DNA of 6,132 nt from Deltaproteobacteria bacterium UBA6967. Lineage in GTDB: Bacteria; SAR324; NAC60-12. Below the pieces are notes generated by a model, which had not been told where the DNA came from, searched no databases, and was given only the letters and a program-made list of their open reading frames with translations. The translations under genes were made by a program, and so were the position numbers. This document shows positions 5,714 through 6,132 of the stretch, piece after piece. The stretch spans positions 1 through 6,132 of the forward strand of contig DJYX01000039.1 of the NCBI GenBank assembly GCA_002450295.1. The letters run 5' to 3'. How positions within the stretch are numbered: position 1 is the stretch's first letter; every line of letters begins with the position of its first letter.

Positions 5714-6132
5714 TTGCTCGCTAGCCTGCTCTATTCCTTGTTGCCTTATCAGATTTTCAAGTCCGTCTTCTTCCGCGGGGGGATGACGTTCTTGACAGCT
5801 TATCTGATCATCACCTGGCTGATGCCGATGACGATACAGTTTTTCCGGCGTCATGGAATCACCTCTGATTTCACAGCTGCTAGCAGACAGACAGGACCAT
5901 ACACTGGAGCGACCCCAATTATGGGAGGTGGGGTGTTGATCGTAGGCATCCTGATTTCCTCATTACTCTGGACGACCCTGAATCAGTACATCATCGCCCT
6001 GCTCCTGATCATGCTTTCCTTTGGGCTGATTGGTGCGCTGGATGATCTGGCAAAGGTATTTCACAAACGGCGGATAGAGAGAGGGGAAGAAGCCCGCAAG
6101 AGCTACAGTGACAAGGCTGATGGCATTAGTGG
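5714..6132 (+). CDS. mraY: phospho-N-acetylmuramoyl-pentapeptide transferase, N-terminal part (runs off right edge)
   Basis: Integral membrane enzyme that moves phospho-MurNAc-pentapeptide from UDP to undecaprenyl phosphate, making lipid I in peptidoglycan synthesis. The frame opens after TAG 5702-5704 and stays open to the end, giving 139 codons of an expected ~360. The N-terminus SLLYSLLPYQIFKSVFFRGG fits the MraY pattern of a short leader followed by FNVFRYITFRAG-like sequence. Hydrophobic segments lie at about 24-41, 73-89 and 92-109. ATPIMGG (66-72) corresponds to the family's GTPTMGG, and Asp110-Asp111 in GALDDLAKV to the conserved DD pair (115/116 in E. coli). Two oddities: the usual DGPxSHxxKxGTP stretch is about four residues shorter and lacks the His and Lys, and a highly charged loop (117-137) follows the DD motif. 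TTG 5714 is chosen from AGGA and alignment. It directly follows frr, an unusual place for mraY. Confidence 0.88.
   Translation, partial: MLASLLYSLLPYQIFKSVFFRGGMTFLTAYLIITWLMPMTIQFFRRHGITSDFTAASRQTGPYTGATPIMGGGVLIVGILISSLLWTTLNQYIIALLLIMLSFGLIGALDDLAKVFHKRRIERGEEARKSYSDKADGIS

Overview
The window is a compact stretch of bacterial housekeeping genes, all on the + strand. It holds six protein genes that can be read with confidence, two of them cut by the window ends. I see no mobile element, CRISPR array, tRNA or rRNA. Base composition looks even, near 50% GC, and nothing suggests recent transfer. The mraY gene implies a peptidoglycan-making bacterium. The tight gene packing, ATGA overlap and gene order fit a proteobacterium-like or related lineage, but I cannot place the organism more precisely from sequence alone.

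Layout: (1) positions 2-1696 hold the 3' part of an RNase II/RNase R family (RNB) exoribonuclease gene, open through the left edge. (2) panB (1693-2517) overlaps it by ATGA, so the two are probably co-transcribed and translationally coupled. (3) A noncoding gap, 2518-2678, separates this pair from the next block. It contains an AT-rich promoter-like stretch and several inverted repeats, and is the only sizeable regulatory region here. (4) rpsB (2679-3503), tsf (3531-4385), pyrH (4392-5102) and frr (5113-5682) form the widely conserved rpsB-tsf-pyrH-frr operon, with gaps of only 27, 6 and 10 bases. (5) After a 31-base gap, a TTG-initiated gene at 5714 runs off the right edge. Its translation is the N-terminal part of a divergent MraY.

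How the genes work together: rpsB (ribosomal protein S2), tsf (EF-Ts, which recharges EF-Tu) and frr (ribosome recycling factor) serve translation at assembly, elongation and recycling. pyrH makes UDP for RNA, DNA and UDP-sugar synthesis, and MraY uses a UDP-linked muropeptide to start the lipid phase of peptidoglycan synthesis. panB opens the pantothenate/CoA pathway, and the RNB enzyme degrades RNA.

No wholly novel system is visible. The points most worth checking are the structured rpsB leader, including a start codon complementary to an upstream hexamer; the in-frame tsf-stop-TTG-pyrH junction; the unusual placement of mraY right after frr; and the shortened substrate-side motif plus long basic loop in that MraY.
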